From Chloroflexota bacterium (GTDB taxonomy: Bacteria; Chloroflexota; Anaerolineae; UBA7937; B3-Chlor), in contig JAUWLF010000007.1 in the NCBI GenBank assembly GCA_030613785.1, forward strand, positions 1-64,000: DNA of 64,000 nucleotides, written 5' to 3'. A program made the position numbers and the translations under genes. Shown piece by piece: positions 43,874 through 54,109 of the stretch (positions within the stretch are counted from its first letter, which is position 1; the number at the start of each line of letters is the position of its first letter). The notes below the pieces were generated by a model. The model was not told the origin of the DNA, ran no database searches, and was given only the letters and a program-made list of their open reading frames with translations.

Positions 43874-44068
43874 CTAGAGGACAGAGGCTAGCAAGGGAGC
43901 CAAGAACGCCTCGGGCGTGACTGTGGGAAAGGGAGTCGGCGTGGGTGGAGAAGGTGGCGGCAGCATGGTGATCAGAGCTCCTATGGCCATACTGACCACC
44001 ACCAAGATGCTCAGGATCAAGAAGATGATCTGACTGGTCTTGCGCTTTCGCGGACGTTTTCGAGCCAA
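43874..44068 (-). CDS. Small membrane protein with Pro/Thr-rich tail
   Basis: 64 residues: a basic N-terminus (ARKRPRKRK), one membrane helix (about 12-35), and a Pro/Thr-rich extracytoplasmic tail (PPPSPPTPTPFPTVTP). A TTG start at 44068 has GGGAGGAAG upstream and fits the promoter at 44100-44128. I do not recognise a family; TPTP-rich tails are common in Chloroflexota surface proteins. Divergently transcribed from the large histidine kinase. Confidence 0.6.
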   Translation of the reverse strand: MARKRPRKRKTSQIIFLILSILVVVSMAIGALITMLPPPSPPTPTPFPTVTPEAFLAPLLASVL

Positions 44069-44099
44069 GTGCTTCCTCCCACTGTCTAACTGGCATCTT

Positions 44100-44128
44100 A
44101 TTATACGAGAGTTCCGCTGCCATCGCAA
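44100..44128 (-). promoter_or_regulatory. Promoter of the small membrane protein gene
   Basis: Minus strand TTGCGA (44123-44128), 17-bp spacer, perfect TATAAT (44100-44105). Confidence 0.55.
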
Positions 44129-44159
44129 GGTCAGGGAGCGAGCCCGGTCTAGTCTGCAC

Positions 44160-44188
44160 TTGACATTGGTCTATAACGGTGATATTCT
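44160..44188 (+). promoter_or_regulatory. Promoter of the histidine kinase/gdh unit
   Basis: Perfect TTGACA (44160-44165), 17-bp spacer, TATTCT (44183-44188). It supports the kinase start at 44250. The -35 elements of this and the divergent promoter are about 30 bp apart. Confidence 0.5.
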
Positions 44189-44249
44189 TAATTGTTCGTG
44201 TGACGAGTTCCAGGCCCACCGAGAGGATACGTCAGGGGGTTGTACGGCC

Positions 44250-46580
44250 ATGTCCGCCGGAACGGCTGACGTCAAAGAACACGATGCGGGGATTTCCCAG
44301 CGTGAACTCACCGTCCTCGACGCGGTTTGCGCGCTAGCAGGAGAGTCACTGGAGCTGGAAGAGGTACTCAGCCTTGCCCTGGACAAGGTATCGGAGATCG
44401 TGGGGGTTGGGCTAGCCTGCATCCACCTGGTTGATGAGGAAACTGGAGAATTGAAGCCCACGGCGCTCAGCAGGGCAGGCGAGGATTCCCTTGGACAAGC
44501 GAGCGTAACCCGGATGGTTGGAGGTCTCGCTCAACGTGTAACAGAGACAGGACACTTGTTAGTCGTTGAGGATATCTCGTCGGCTCCAGACCGCTCAAGC
44601 CCCATCACCCAGGAAGAACCGCGTAGCTACGCCGGGGTGCCCCTCAAATGGAGGGGGAGGGTGCTAGGCGTGATCAGCGTGATCAGTCCTCAATCCCATC
44701 GATTCGCTCCAGCCCATCTAGGCTTCCTCACGACCATGGCTAGTCAGCTCGGCGGAGTCGTCGAGAATGCATTGCTCCGTGAGGAGCTTGGCAGTTCTCA
44801 GTTCCGGCTGCGAGAGCGGGTCAAGGAACTTAGCATTCTGTATGACGTCAGTCGGGAGGCTCTGGGTGCGCCGGATGTCAATTCGTTCCTGTCTCTTGTG
44901 GCACGACGATTGCCAGCCTCGATGCAGTATCAGCAAGCAGTGGCGGTCATCTTCTGCACGGCCGGCGGGAGTGGACACCTGGCTTGGTCAGACAATGTTG
45001 ATGAAGCCATCGCCCAGCAGGTTCGCATTGTGCCCGGTGAGAAAACACTGGGGAGGCTTCTGGTTGACAGGGGGGTAGTCTTGGAGTACGAGATCTCCAG
45101 ACTAGACGCCTTCTGGGCAGACTGCGATGTGAAATCCGTTCTCGCGGTTCCTGTGGCCGTCAATGGGCACACGGTGGGCTCGATCGGCGTGTACTATCTG
45201 AGCGACAAGTGGCGCTTCCTGGAGGAAGAGGAGTACCTTCTTCGTGGCATCTCCGAGCAGGTCTCACAGTTCATCGCCAGAGATGCAATCGAGCGGGAGA
45301 ACCGCCGCCGCGCTCAAGAGATATCGACTCTCCTCGAAGCGTCCAAAGTTCTGGCTTCGGTGGTGAAGTTGGGGGACTTGCTACCTGCCATCGAAGACAC
45401 TCTGATGGAGACGCTGCAGCCAGCCGATGCGGGGGCTCTTCTGCTTTTCGATGAGGGGACTGGGATGCTCACGGTAGAATCCGCCTTTGGCTACGATATG
45501 AATGCCTTGCGCAGCACAAGCCTCCGGGTTGGCGAGTCTATGTCCGGCAAAGTCTTCGAGTCTGGGAAGGCCGAAGTGTGGGCCACGGCGGAGGAGTCGG
45601 CTTCTGCCATGGACAACATGACATCCCATAACCGGAGATACTTTGTGCAGGCATCTGGGGGGTTGGATCATCCAAGAAGCGCCATCGGAGTTCCGTTGGT
45701 CTATCGCGATGAGAAGATAGGCGTGCTCGCCTTGGAGGCGTTGCGAAGTGAGGTAGGATTCTCAATCTCACACCTCCCGTTCCTCCAGGCGTTGGCGGAA
45801 CTGATAGTCATCAACGTGAGTCAGATTCAACTGCTGCAACAGACGGGGCAGACCAGGGCTGCCGAGGAAGCAGACCGTTTGAAGTCGGAACTGATCGCGG
45901 CTCTAGCTCATGAAATGCGCACCCCGCTGACCTCGATACAGGGTTACACGTCCGCTCTGCTGCTGGAGGATGTGGAGTGGGATGAGGAGACCAGGGCGAG
46001 GCATTTGCAGATCATCGACGAAGAAGCCAGGGAACTGCAAGAGATGATACAGGATTTGCTGGAATCCTCGATCATCGACGCGGGCTTGTTGTTGATAGAG
46101 AAAGAACCCACGCTGATCCCGCGCGTGGTAGAGGGACTTGTCAAAGAGATGACTCGTCGCACTGCAAGGCATCGTTTTGTGATTAGCTTCCCCTCCGACT
46201 TCCCGATAGTGGATGCCGACCCTCGTCGTCTCGAACAGGTGATGCGCAACCTGCTGGACAACGCGGTGAAGTATTCACCGGATGGCGGGCTCGTCGTGGT
46301 CAGGGGCCAGGTTGCTGGTGGCGAGGTGATCGTGAGTGTGGCCGACAACGGTATGGGCATCGCCCCTGAACACCTGAACAGGCTGTTCGAGAAGTTCTTC
46401 CGGGTGAAGTCGCCGCTGGGTGACCAAGTGAGAGGGTCAGGTCTGGGACTGCCCGTGTCGCGCACCATTGTGGAGAGCCACGGAGGAAGGATTTGGGCCG
46501 AGAGCGAGCTGGGGAAGGGAACCACCATCTACTTCTCCTTGCCTGGCGAAGGATCGTACGTGGAAAGAGATCAAGATTGA
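44250..46580 (+). CDS. Triple-GAF sensor histidine kinase
   Basis: 776 residues, soluble. Three consecutive GAF-like domains (about 25-170, 190-350, 370-520) precede HisKA with phospho-His554 ([11 protein letters not shown]) and a HATPase domain ([37 protein letters not shown]). The GAF domains suggest sensing of small ligands or redox state. The ATG at 44250 follows AGGGGG and lies after the mapped promoter; a longer upstream frame would run through the promoter. It is followed within about 55 bp by glutamate dehydrogenase and then a response regulator. Confidence 0.92.
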   Translation: MSAGTADVKEHDAGISQRELTVLDAVCALAGESLELEEVLSLALDKVSEIVGVGLACIHLVDEETGELKPTALSRAGEDSLGQASVTRMVGGLAQRVTETGHLLVVEDISSAPDRSSPITQEEPRSYAGVPLKWRGRVLGVISVISPQSHRFAPAHLGFLTTMASQLGGVVENALLREELGSSQFRLRERVKELSILYDVSREALGAPDVNSFLSLVARRLPASMQYQQAVAVIFCTAGGSGHLAWSDNVDEAIAQQVRIVPGEKTLGRLLVDRGVVLEYEISRLDAFWADCDVKSVLAVPVAVNGHTVGSIGVYYLSDKWRFLEEEEYLLRGISEQVSQFIARDAIERENRRRAQEISTLLEASKVLASVVKLGDLLPAIEDTLMETLQPADAGALLLFDEGTGMLTVESAFGYDMNALRSTSLRVGESMSGKVFESGKAEVWATAEESASAMDNMTSHNRRYFVQASGGLDHPRSAIGVPLVYRDEKIGVLALEALRSEVGFSISHLPFLQALAELIVINVSQIQLLQQTGQTRAAEEADRLKSELIAALAHEMRTPLTSIQGYTSALLLEDVEWDEETRARHLQIIDEEARELQEMIQDLLESSIIDAGLLLIEKEPTLIPRVVEGLVKEMTRRTARHRFVISFPSDFPIVDADPRRLEQVMRNLLDNAVKYSPDGGLVVVRGQVAGGEVIVSVADNGMGIAPEHLNRLFEKFFRVKSPLGDQVRGSGLGLPVSRTIVESHGGRIWAESELGKGTTIYFSLPGEGSYVERDQD

Positions 46581-46633
46581 CCGCTGGTCAATTCGGAGAA
46601 CTATGTAAGGAGAAACGTAAGGAGAAATGGAGA

Positions 46634-47884
46634 ATGTCTGAAGAGCTGAATCCTTTTGAGATCGCACAAAGGCAGCTGGATGAGGCGGCGGAGCTCCTGA
46701 AGCTTGGCCCGGGAATGCACGCCTTCCTACGAGAGCCGATGCGCGAACTGCACGTCAGCCTGCCAGTGAGAATGGACGATGGGTCGGTCAAGGTGTTCAA
46801 GGGCTTTCGAGTTCAATACAATGATGCCCGAGGGCCTGCCAAGGGCGGCCTGCGCTTTCACCCCGACGAGACCATTGACACAGTCCGGGCTCTCGCTGCG
46901 TGGATGACTTGGAAGACGGCGGTGGTGGACATACCCCTGGGCGGCGGTAAGGGTGGTGTCATCTGTAACCCTAAAGAGATGTCTCAGGCGGAACTCGAGA
47001 GAGTGAGTCGAGCGTACATCAGGCAAGTGGGACCGATTCTGGGACCGAAGCGAGACGTGCCGGCGCCAGACGTGTATACCAATCCCCAGATCATGGCTTG
47101 GATGATGGATGAGTTTTCGGCGATGCAGGGCCATGGTGAACCAGGCGTGATCACCGGAAAGCCTCTTGCCCTCGGAGGATCCGCCGGCAGGATGGACGCC
47201 ACCGCGAGGGGAGGCATGTATTGCCTGCGTGAGGCGGCCAAGATTCTGGGAATGGACCTAAAGGGTGCCACTGCTGCCATCCAGGGCTACGGCAACGCCG
47301 GCTACTATGCCCAGGTTCTGGGCGAGGAACTGCTGGGGTTGAACGTAGTATGTGTCAGCGACTCGAAAGGTGCGATCCTTCGCGAAGATGGCCTGGAGTG
47401 TGAGCAGGTGAAGGCCCAGAAGGACGAGACAGGGACCTGCGTCGGTCTCTCCGATGCTGAGATCATCAGCAACGAGGAGCTATTGGAGTTGGATGTTGAC
47501 GTCCTGATCCCTGCCGCGCTGGAGAACGTCATCACAGCCGAGAACGCTGATCGGGTGAAGGCGAAGATCGTGGTCGAACTCGCGAACGGCCCGACGACTC
47601 CCGAGGCCGACGAGATCCTTCACAAGAACGGCGTGTATGTCATCCCGGACTTTTTGTGCAATGCCGGTGGAGTAGTTGTCTCCTACTTCGAGGGCGTGCA
47701 GAACGCCTATAACTACTACTGGGAGCTCGAGGAGGTCCACGACAAGCTCGACAAGAAGATGACGGCGGCCTTCAAGGCTGTTCACCAGACGGCTGAGGCC
47801 AAGAAGGTTCACAATCGCCTGGCGGCTTACTTGGTCGGAGTCGCGAGGGTAGCTGGGGCCGTCACGCTACGTGGTTGGGTGTGA
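46634..47884 (+). CDS. gdhA: Glutamate dehydrogenase
   Basis: 416 residues, the hexameric 45-kDa type. [25 protein letters not shown] and GGGKGGV carry the substrate-binding and catalytic Lys residues, [14 protein letters not shown] the conserved Asp, and [12 protein letters not shown] the nucleotide-binding fold. It interconverts glutamate with 2-oxoglutarate plus ammonia. The ATG at 46634 follows GGAGAAATGGAG. Lying between a histidine kinase and an OmpR-type regulator, it is probably controlled with nitrogen or redox signalling genes, and it would consume or supply glutamate for the GltB-like genes downstream. Confidence 0.95.
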   Translation: MSEELNPFEIAQRQLDEAAELLKLGPGMHAFLREPMRELHVSLPVRMDDGSVKVFKGFRVQYNDARGPAKGGLRFHPDETIDTVRALAAWMTWKTAVVDIPLGGGKGGVICNPKEMSQAELERVSRAYIRQVGPILGPKRDVPAPDVYTNPQIMAWMMDEFSAMQGHGEPGVITGKPLALGGSAGRMDATARGGMYCLREAAKILGMDLKGATAAIQGYGNAGYYAQVLGEELLGLNVVCVSDSKGAILREDGLECEQVKAQKDETGTCVGLSDAEIISNEELLELDVDVLIPAALENVITAENADRVKAKIVVELANGPTTPEADEILHKNGVYVIPDFLCNAGGVVVSYFEGVQNAYNYYWELEEVHDKLDKKMTAAFKAVHQTAEAKKVHNRLAAYLVGVARVAGAVTLRGWV

Positions 47885-47948
47885 GCAACTCGCCTCATGG
47901 TGTAGGCGTTGAACTGGCGAGCATGATTCCAAGCTGACAGGCGGTGGA

Positions 47949-48656
47949 GTGAGGAAGGAAACCATCCTCGTAGTGGATGACGAACCGCGACTGGTTAGGC
48001 TGGTGCGCGAGGTGCTCACGGCGGTGGGGTACGACGTGCTCAGTGCAGGCGAAGGCAAGGGCGCACTGGAAACCTTGGCCGTCGAGCAACCAGATCTCGT
48101 GCTGCTGGACATAATGTTGCCTGGTGGCATGGACGGCTACGAGGTATGTAGCCAGGTGAGGGAGTTCTCGGCGGTTCCCATCATCATGTTGACCGCCAAG
48201 ACTCGAGAGGTAGACATGCTTCACGGCTTCGATGTCGGCGCTGATGACTACCTGACCAAGCCTTTCAACGCCAAGGAGTTGATCGCCAGGGTGAAGGCCG
48301 TATTGCGTCGCAGCAAACTGCCGGGGAAGGAGGCAATGATCGCCGCCGATCTCACATGTGGCGATCTGGTTATCAGCTTCGCTCGGCGCAAGGTGAGGGT
48401 GCGGGGCCGCGAAACCGCTCTCACGCCCACGGAGTTCAGGTTGCTGCAACAACTGGCGCTCAACACCAACCGCGTCATGCTCCACGAGGACCTGCTGACC
48501 AAGGTTTGGGGGTCGGAGTACCGTGATGACATTGATTACCTCAGAGCCTACGTGCGCCATCTGCGTCGCAAAATAGAAGAGGACCCCGCAGAACCCCAGT
48601 ACATCCTCACCACACCAGGGGTGGGATATATGCTCTGCTGCCCTGAAGGAACCTGA
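47949..48656 (+). CDS. OmpR-family response regulator
   Basis: 235 residues: receiver with phospho-Asp54 (LVLLDIMLPGG) and Lys in LTKPF, winged-helix domain with RGRETALTPTEFRLL and a terminal PGVGYMLCCPEGT. Likely partner of the triple-GAF kinase in the same unit. GTG start; GGCGGTGGA upstream is a modest ribosome site. A perfect intrinsic terminator follows. Confidence 0.92.
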   Translation: MRKETILVVDDEPRLVRLVREVLTAVGYDVLSAGEGKGALETLAVEQPDLVLLDIMLPGGMDGYEVCSQVREFSAVPIIMLTAKTREVDMLHGFDVGADDYLTKPFNAKELIARVKAVLRRSKLPGKEAMIAADLTCGDLVISFARRKVRVRGRETALTPTEFRLLQQLALNTNRVMLHEDLLTKVWGSEYRDDIDYLRAYVRHLRRKIEEDPAEPQYILTTPGVGYMLCCPEGT

Positions 48657-48698
48657 CCGTGGCCTCATAGAAGGCAGAATGGCACCGGACCCCACGAG

Positions 48699-48729
48699 AA
48701 ACCCGTGATTTTGCACGGGTTTTTCATTT
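48699..48729 (+). terminator. Intrinsic terminator after the response regulator
   Basis: Perfect 9-bp stem AAACCCGTG/CACGGGTTT (48699-48707, 48714-48722), 6-nt loop, followed by a T-rich run. Ends the kinase-gdh-regulator transcript. Confidence 0.88.
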
Positions 48730-48770
48730 TCTACCCCCTCGTTTCTATGAGAACGCCATGGTTTCTCTGA

Positions 48771-48815
48771 TAGAATGAAGCTGGCTTGATGTGTCAGCTT
48801 GTGAGCACTTCACAC
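48771..48815 (+). promoter_or_regulatory. Promoter region of the nuo/hdr/glt operon with a Rex-like dyad
   Basis: TAGAAT (48771-48776) is a plausible -10 with a poor -35. Downstream are the inverted repeat AAGCTG/CAGCTT (from 48779 to 48800) and the dyad GTGAgcactTCAC inside TTGTGA...TCACAC (48799-48815). The latter resembles a Rex (NADH sensor) operator but has a 5-bp rather than the usual 6-bp centre. Confidence 0.35.
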
Positions 48816-48870
48816 TGTTCGCCTGATACTCGTGTGGTTGGATAGGGAGTAACTGCAAGGAGGGGTAAAG

Positions 48871-49362
48871 GTGAGTCTCCAACCGGCGGTTGATGTCAGC
48901 GAGATAGAGGATTTGCTGAACGGCAGGAAAGATGGTGAGAACGAATCCCTGATGAGCGTTCTCGAAGACGTCCAGGCTCGGTATCGGTACCTACCGAAAG
49001 ATGCTCTGATTCTGATCAGCGAGAGGATGGGTGTGCCTTTGAGCCAGGCGTACAGCGTGGCCACTTTCTATAACGCCTTCAGCTTGCAGCCCAAGGGTAG
49101 GCACGTCATTAGTGTCTGCCTGGGGACAGCCTGCATTGTGCGGGGGGCCAGAAAGGTCTTGGAGAGAGCCTCCGACAAACTGGGGATACAGCCAGGTGAA
49201 ACGACGGAGGATGGCGAGTTCACTCTGGAAACAGTGAATTGCCTGGGGGCGTGCGCGCTCGGACCTGTGGCGGTGGTCGATGGCACCTACTATGGGCAGA
49301 TGAGCGGCCTCGAGGCGGATGCCTTGCTCCGCGAAGTAATGGGTGAGGCTGAGACGCTGTAG
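48871..49362 (+). CDS. nuoE: NADH dehydrogenase-type subunit NuoE ([2Fe-2S], thioredoxin fold)
   Basis: 163 residues. The four cluster Cys lie in CLGTACIVRGA and CLGACALGP, with LPKDALILISERMGVPLSQAYSVATFYNAF being the usual NuoE helix region. It passes electrons to or from the flavin subunit next door. GTG start with AAGGAGGGG. First gene of a tightly packed operon with no membrane Nuo genes, so a soluble NADH module rather than complex I. Confidence 0.92.
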   Translation: MSLQPAVDVSEIEDLLNGRKDGENESLMSVLEDVQARYRYLPKDALILISERMGVPLSQAYSVATFYNAFSLQPKGRHVISVCLGTACIVRGARKVLERASDKLGIQPGETTEDGEFTLETVNCLGACALGPVAVVDGTYYGQMSGLEADALLREVMGEAETL

Positions 49363-49364
49363 CC

Positions 49365-51218
49365 ATGACGACAGTACGAACTCCAGACGAACTGAAGCGT
49401 TTCAGAGAGACGCTAGTCGCCAGCAGGGACCCAGACAAGCTTCGCATTTCGGTCTGTTGTGGGACTGGCTGTCGGGTCTATGGGAGTATGAAGGTAAAGG
49501 AGGCGTTTTCAGAGGAGATTAACCGAAGGGGCCTGGACAACAAGATCGATATCATCAGCACCGGGTGTCACGGCTTCTGCGAAAAGGGGCCTGTGGTCGT
49601 TCTCAATCCTAGCGGGATCTTCTATCAACGCGTGGCCGTTGGTGATGTGTCGGACATTCTATCAGAGACCATGCTTGCGGGAACGGTGATTGATAGACTG
49701 CTGTATGAAGATCCGGGCACGGGGGAGAGGATCGTCCATGAACATGACGTGCCCTTCTATCAGAAACAGCGGCGACTCGTACTGGATTTGAACGGTGACA
49801 TCGATCCCACAAACATAGAGGACTATGTTGCCTTCGGTGGGTATTCCGCTTTGAGCAAGGTCGTGCAGGGAATGTCGCCGGAGGAGATCATTGAGGAAGT
49901 CCGTAAGTCCGGCTTGAGGGGACGGGGGGGTGCAGGGTTTCCAACAGGCCTCAAATGGAAGCTCTGCAGGAAGGCAGAAGGAGACTCAAAGTACATTATC
50001 TGCAACGCGGACGAGGGCGACCCAGGCGCGTACATGGACCGCAGCATCATGGAAGGGAATCCTCATCGAGTGCTCGAGGGAATGATCATTGGTGCTCGCG
50101 CCATCGGTGCTCACGAGGGGTATGTGTACATCCGCAATGAGTACCCGCTGGCTGTTGAGAACCTGAGGATAGCGATAGCCCAAGCAGAAGCGTGCGGCTT
50201 CCTGGGCAAGAACATCCTGGGCTCGGGGTTTGATTGCTCGATCCACATACGACCCGGAAGTGGTGCCTTCGTCTGCGGCGAGGAGACCGCTCTGATGGCG
50301 TCCATCGAGGACAGAGTAGGTGAGCCCAAGCCACGGCCTCCCTATCCGGCGGTGAGCGGTCTGTGGGGCAAGCCGACGAACATCAACAACGTGGAGACCT
50401 GGGCCAACGTGCCTATCATCATTGAGCGAGGAGGAGATTGGTACTCTCAGATAGGGAGTGCCGACAGCAAGGGAACGAAGATATTCTCCGTGGTAGGCAA
50501 TATCAACAACACGGGCTTGGTTGAGGTGCCCATGGGAGCCACCTTGTCAGAGATCGTGTACGACATTGGAGGAGGCATCCCGGGGGGAAAGGCGTGCAAG
50601 GCAGTTCAGCTAGGAGGGCCGTCGGGGGGCTGTATACCCCGAGAGCATTTCGATGTTCCCATTGACTATGAGTCCCTCCAAGAACTGGGCTCGATTATGG
50701 GTTCAGGAGGAATGGTTGTCTGTGATGAAGACACGTGCATGGTGGAGTTCGCCAGGTTCTTCATGAACTTCGTGCAAGAGGAATCTTGCGGCAAATGTGT
50801 CCCCTGCCGTCTGGGGACCAAAGCTATGCTGGACGTGCTAACCAGGATCACCGAGGGAAATGGTCAGGATGGCGACATCGAATACCTGCTGGAACTGGGA
50901 GAGCAGATCAAGGAATCCTCCCTCTGCGGCTTGGGGCAGACAGCGCCAAATCCAGTGCTCTCGACGATAAGGTATTTCCGTGACGAATACGAGGCTCACA
51001 TCCAGGACGCGTGCTGTCCGGCTCACGTGTGTAAGCCTCTGATTCAGTACTCGATAGACGTGGAGGCATGCACCGGCTGTGGCCGATGCCTTCGCGCGTG
51101 TCCAGTGGAGGCCATAAGCGGGGCAAAGAAGGAAACCCACATCATAGATCAGGAGAAATGCATCAAGTGTGGGTCCTGTCTTGAGGTGTGCAAGTTCGAT
51201 GCGGTCATGGTGGAGTAG
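49365..51218 (+). CDS. NuoF-like NADH-binding flavoprotein with extra ferredoxin domains (HydB/HndC type)
   Basis: 617 residues, longer than NuoF (about 440). An N-terminal thioredoxin-like [2Fe-2S] domain (CCGTGCRVYGS...C...GFCEKGP), the FMN/NADH domain (GRGGAGFPTGLKWK, NADEGDPGAYMDR), the [4Fe-4S] ligand motif ESCGKCVPCRLGT, and a C-terminal pair of [4Fe-4S] motifs (CTGCGRCLRACP, CIKCGSCLEVCK). This layout is that of HydB/HndC subunits of NAD-linked, often electron-bifurcating, soluble complexes. No hydrogenase subunit is in the window; the partner is likely the HdrA-type protein downstream. Confidence 0.92.
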   Translation: MTTVRTPDELKRFRETLVASRDPDKLRISVCCGTGCRVYGSMKVKEAFSEEINRRGLDNKIDIISTGCHGFCEKGPVVVLNPSGIFYQRVAVGDVSDILSETMLAGTVIDRLLYEDPGTGERIVHEHDVPFYQKQRRLVLDLNGDIDPTNIEDYVAFGGYSALSKVVQGMSPEEIIEEVRKSGLRGRGGAGFPTGLKWKLCRKAEGDSKYIICNADEGDPGAYMDRSIMEGNPHRVLEGMIIGARAIGAHEGYVYIRNEYPLAVENLRIAIAQAEACGFLGKNILGSGFDCSIHIRPGSGAFVCGEETALMASIEDRVGEPKPRPPYPAVSGLWGKPTNINNVETWANVPIIIERGGDWYSQIGSADSKGTKIFSVVGNINNTGLVEVPMGATLSEIVYDIGGGIPGGKACKAVQLGGPSGGCIPREHFDVPIDYESLQELGSIMGSGGMVVCDEDTCMVEFARFFMNFVQEESCGKCVPCRLGTKAMLDVLTRITEGNGQDGDIEYLLELGEQIKESSLCGLGQTAPNPVLSTIRYFRDEYEAHIQDACCPAHVCKPLIQYSIDVEACTGCGRCLRACPVEAISGAKKETHIIDQEKCIKCGSCLEVCKFDAVMVE

Positions 51219-51232
51219 AGAGGCTGTTGCGC

Positions 51233-51916
51233 ATGATAACCTTGACGATTGACGGTCAGGAGATGGAAGCCCTGGAGGGGTCAACCCTATTGGAGGCGGC
51301 GCGAGAGAACGGTATTGAGATACCCACGCTGTGCTACCACGAGGCGCTGGAGCCTTACGGTGGGTGTCGGCTCTGTGTGGTCGAGTTAGTGGGCTCAAAG
51401 GGGTCGACGTTGGTTGCTTCCTGCGTGCACCCCGCGGAGGAGGGTGCAGTGGTGAGGACCGATTCGGAGATGGTCCGGAGATCTCGCTGTATGACTGTAG
51501 AACTGCTGTTGGCTGCCGCGCCCAACGCGAAAGTGATTCAAGACCTGGCGGCCCAGATGGGGGTTGAAGAGCCAAGGGTAAGGCTGGGGGATAACGACTG
51601 CATCTTGTGTGGCTTGTGCGTGCGAGCCTGCAACGAGATAGTGGGCGCCAACGCCATCAGCTTGGTCAATCGGGGTTTTGTGAAAGAGGTGAAGCCTCCC
51701 TTCGAGATCGGATCCAACGCCTGCATCGGCTGTGCGACCTGTGTGCTTGTTTGCCCGACGGGGGCGATCAAGCTGGACGATGTGCTCACCAACAGGTCTG
51801 TGCATGAGTGGGAGTCGGATTTCGAGGCCAGGGCGTGCAAGATCTGTGGTGACCACTACTTGGCGCCTGAGTCAAGGGAGGACTCTCAAGCGTTACTCCG
51901 TGAGGGAGAAGGCTAG
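51233..51916 (+). CDS. NuoG/HoxU-like iron-sulfur protein (N-terminal part only)
   Basis: 227 residues with a plant-type [2Fe-2S] domain (CYHEALEPYGGCRLCVVEL), a His/Cys-containing segment, and two [4Fe-4S] motifs (CILCGLCVRACN and CIGCATCVLVCP). The molybdopterin half of NuoG is absent, as in HoxU and the small subunits of NAD-linked hydrogenase complexes. It probably wires NuoEF to the HdrA-type subunit. ATG at 51233, GAGAGG upstream. Confidence 0.9.
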   Translation: MITLTIDGQEMEALEGSTLLEAARENGIEIPTLCYHEALEPYGGCRLCVVELVGSKGSTLVASCVHPAEEGAVVRTDSEMVRRSRCMTVELLLAAAPNAKVIQDLAAQMGVEEPRVRLGDNDCILCGLCVRACNEIVGANAISLVNRGFVKEVKPPFEIGSNACIGCATCVLVCPTGAIKLDDVLTNRSVHEWESDFEARACKICGDHYLAPESREDSQALLREGEG

Positions 51917-51951
51917 CGTCAGGCTGCCTTGTTGGGAGAGGAGCGTTCGAA

Positions 51952-54093
51952 GTGGACCATGAGAGCGAAACCAGGATCGGGGTTTTCATCTGCGATTGTG
52001 GAAGGAAGATCGCGGAATTCCTAGATGTCGCTCAGCTTGAGAGCCGTGCGGAGGACATTCCCGACGTGGTCTTGGTGCAGCGGGAGCGATATTGCTGTTC
52101 CAAGAAAGGGCTTTATGAGATCAAGGAGGCCATTGGAAAGCACGGCCTGAACCGCATCGTTGTGGCGGGCTGCACGCCTAGGACTCATGAACATCTCTTC
52201 GAAGCGGCGCTGGAAGAGGCAGGGTTGAGTGGCGACCTCTTCGAGATGGCAAACATCAGGGAGCAATGTGCCTGGGTGCACGCCGACGACCAGGCGGCAG
52301 CGACTAGTAAGGCGCTTGACCTGATAAGGATGGGCGTGGCCAAGGTCGCATTGGTGCACCCGGGACAAGGGTTACAGATCAATGTAACTCCTGCCGCCCT
52401 GGTGATCGGAGGGGGAATAGCGGGCCTCACAGCTGCCTTGACTGTAGCCAATGGAGGCTTTCCTGTCATATTGGTGGAAAAGGAGGAGCGGCTGGGAGGG
52501 CAAGTTGCAAAACTACACAAGCTCTATCCCGGCGATCGAAGCGCCAGGGAGTTCGTTGGACAGAGAGTAGAGTCAGTGAAAGATCATCCGGCTATTGAAA
52601 CCTTCCCTGGCGGGAGGGTGGTGGACATCAGTGGTTCGGTTGGGGACTACCGGATCACCGTTGAGCAGGAGGGTGGGACGTCCAAGCTCAACGTGGGTGC
52701 TATCATCGTCGCCATTGGGGCTCAGGAGTGCAAGCCGGATGAGAGGTTTGGACATGATGGAGCCAGGGTCATCACCCAGCTCGAGCTAGAGGAGGCACTG
52801 CGAGAGCGGACGGTGGATGCGCAACGAATCGTAGTAATCCTGGACGGGGCGGGCATGCCTGGGCGCTCAGCCCTACCAGCCACGACTGCGTTAAAGAACT
52901 CCATCCTGTTGAAGCGTGGAGACACGAAGATGGAGGTCTCGGTACTGTACAAGAGCCTGAGCGCTGATCTCAGCGAGAAACAGATTAGAGAAGCGAGGGA
53001 TCTGGGAGTGCGTTTCGTTAGATATGGCGAGCGGGCAACACCGATTGTGAAGGACAAGGCGGTGGAAGTGTACGACCAGGCACGTGGTGAGGAAGCGATC
53101 ATACCTTACGATCTGCTAGTGCTGGCGCTGCCTCTTGTTCCCAGGGAGGATGTCGCGAAGACGGCCACTTTGCTTAGAACGTCGCTAGACAGAAATGGTT
53201 TCGTCCTGGAGCCGAACGTGCGACTACGGCCGGGGACTTATGTGCCAGATGGCGTCTACGTTTGCGGCAGTGCTCACTATCCGGCGGGTGTGGACGAGAG
53301 CGTGTTCCAGGCCTACAGGGCAGCTGCCAAGACGTTGCACTATCTGTCCGAGGGGCGTGTTGGCAGCGAGGCGGCCCCAGCTATGGTGATCGAGGAACTC
53401 TGCACGGGATGCGGTATCTGTGTAAGGGCTTGTCCTTTCCAAGCGATCAGCATGGAAGAGAGGAACGGAATCCTCAGCGTCTGCAGGATTGAGCCCTCAC
53501 TGTGCAAGCGCTGTGGCAACTGCGTGGTGGAGTGTCCAGTGAAGGCCATTGTCATGGAACCCTACACGGATAGGGAACTGATTGCTCAGATCAATGCTGC
53601 TTTGGCTTTCCCTGCCGGCGCTCAACCGCGCATGCTGGCTTTCTTGTGTGAGTGGAGTGGCTATGCGGCGGCGGACCTGGCTGGGGCTGAAGGACGTCAG
53701 TATTCGGCAGATGTCCGGATCATCCCGTTGGGTTGCTCGGCACGGTTCGACCCTTATCACATCCTCTGGTCTTTCCTCCAAGGTGCCGATGGCGTTCTGG
53801 TGGGCGCTTGTGATCCGGGGATGTGCCACTACGTGGAAGGCAATCGGTATGCCAAGCAGAGGGTTGAGACGCTTCGGAAGATGCTGAAGGAGAGTGGGTT
53901 TGACCCCAGAAGGCTGAGTCTGCACTGGTTCAAGCCGGATGATGCACAGGGGTTCGTTGAGGCTGTGACGGAGTTCACGGAAGAGATTGAGCACCTGGGG
54001 CCTAGTCACCTGCACTCAGGCAGCGTAGGAGCCTGGGATGCTCCTCTCATCACTGCTTCCCTCTTATCACCAGCCATGGCGGGCAAGTCATAG
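51952..54093 (+). CDS. hdrA: HdrA-like flavoprotein fused to an MvhD-type domain
   Basis: 713 residues. N-terminal HdrA Cys region (VFICDCG, RYCCSKKG), FAD Rossmann fold GGGIAGL (153-159), two [4Fe-4S] motifs (CTGCGICVRACP at about 484, CKRCGNCVVECP), and a C-terminal MvhD-like domain (about 565-690: FLCEWSGYAAADLAG, LGCSARFDP, GVLVGACDPGMCHY). HdrA is the flavin-bifurcating subunit of heterodisulfide reductase; MvhD carries electrons into it. No hdrB/hdrC is present, so the electron acceptor must be something else, plausibly the FrhB/GltB proteins encoded next (inference). GTG start. Confidence 0.93.
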   Translation: MDHESETRIGVFICDCGRKIAEFLDVAQLESRAEDIPDVVLVQRERYCCSKKGLYEIKEAIGKHGLNRIVVAGCTPRTHEHLFEAALEEAGLSGDLFEMANIREQCAWVHADDQAAATSKALDLIRMGVAKVALVHPGQGLQINVTPAALVIGGGIAGLTAALTVANGGFPVILVEKEERLGGQVAKLHKLYPGDRSAREFVGQRVESVKDHPAIETFPGGRVVDISGSVGDYRITVEQEGGTSKLNVGAIIVAIGAQECKPDERFGHDGARVITQLELEEALRERTVDAQRIVVILDGAGMPGRSALPATTALKNSILLKRGDTKMEVSVLYKSLSADLSEKQIREARDLGVRFVRYGERATPIVKDKAVEVYDQARGEEAIIPYDLLVLALPLVPREDVAKTATLLRTSLDRNGFVLEPNVRLRPGTYVPDGVYVCGSAHYPAGVDESVFQAYRAAAKTLHYLSEGRVGSEAAPAMVIEELCTGCGICVRACPFQAISMEERNGILSVCRIEPSLCKRCGNCVVECPVKAIVMEPYTDRELIAQINAALAFPAGAQPRMLAFLCEWSGYAAADLAGAEGRQYSADVRIIPLGCSARFDPYHILWSFLQGADGVLVGACDPGMCHYVEGNRYAKQRVETLRKMLKESGFDPRRLSLHWFKPDDAQGFVEAVTEFTEEIEHLGPSHLHSGSVGAWDAPLITASLLSPAMAGKS

Positions 54094-54109
54094 AGCAGGG
54101 GGATACGTT

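Noticed and set aside
48799..48815. Bona fide Rex operator
   Set aside because: The spacing between half-sites is 5 bp instead of 6 and no rex gene is in the window; kept only as a weak candidate.
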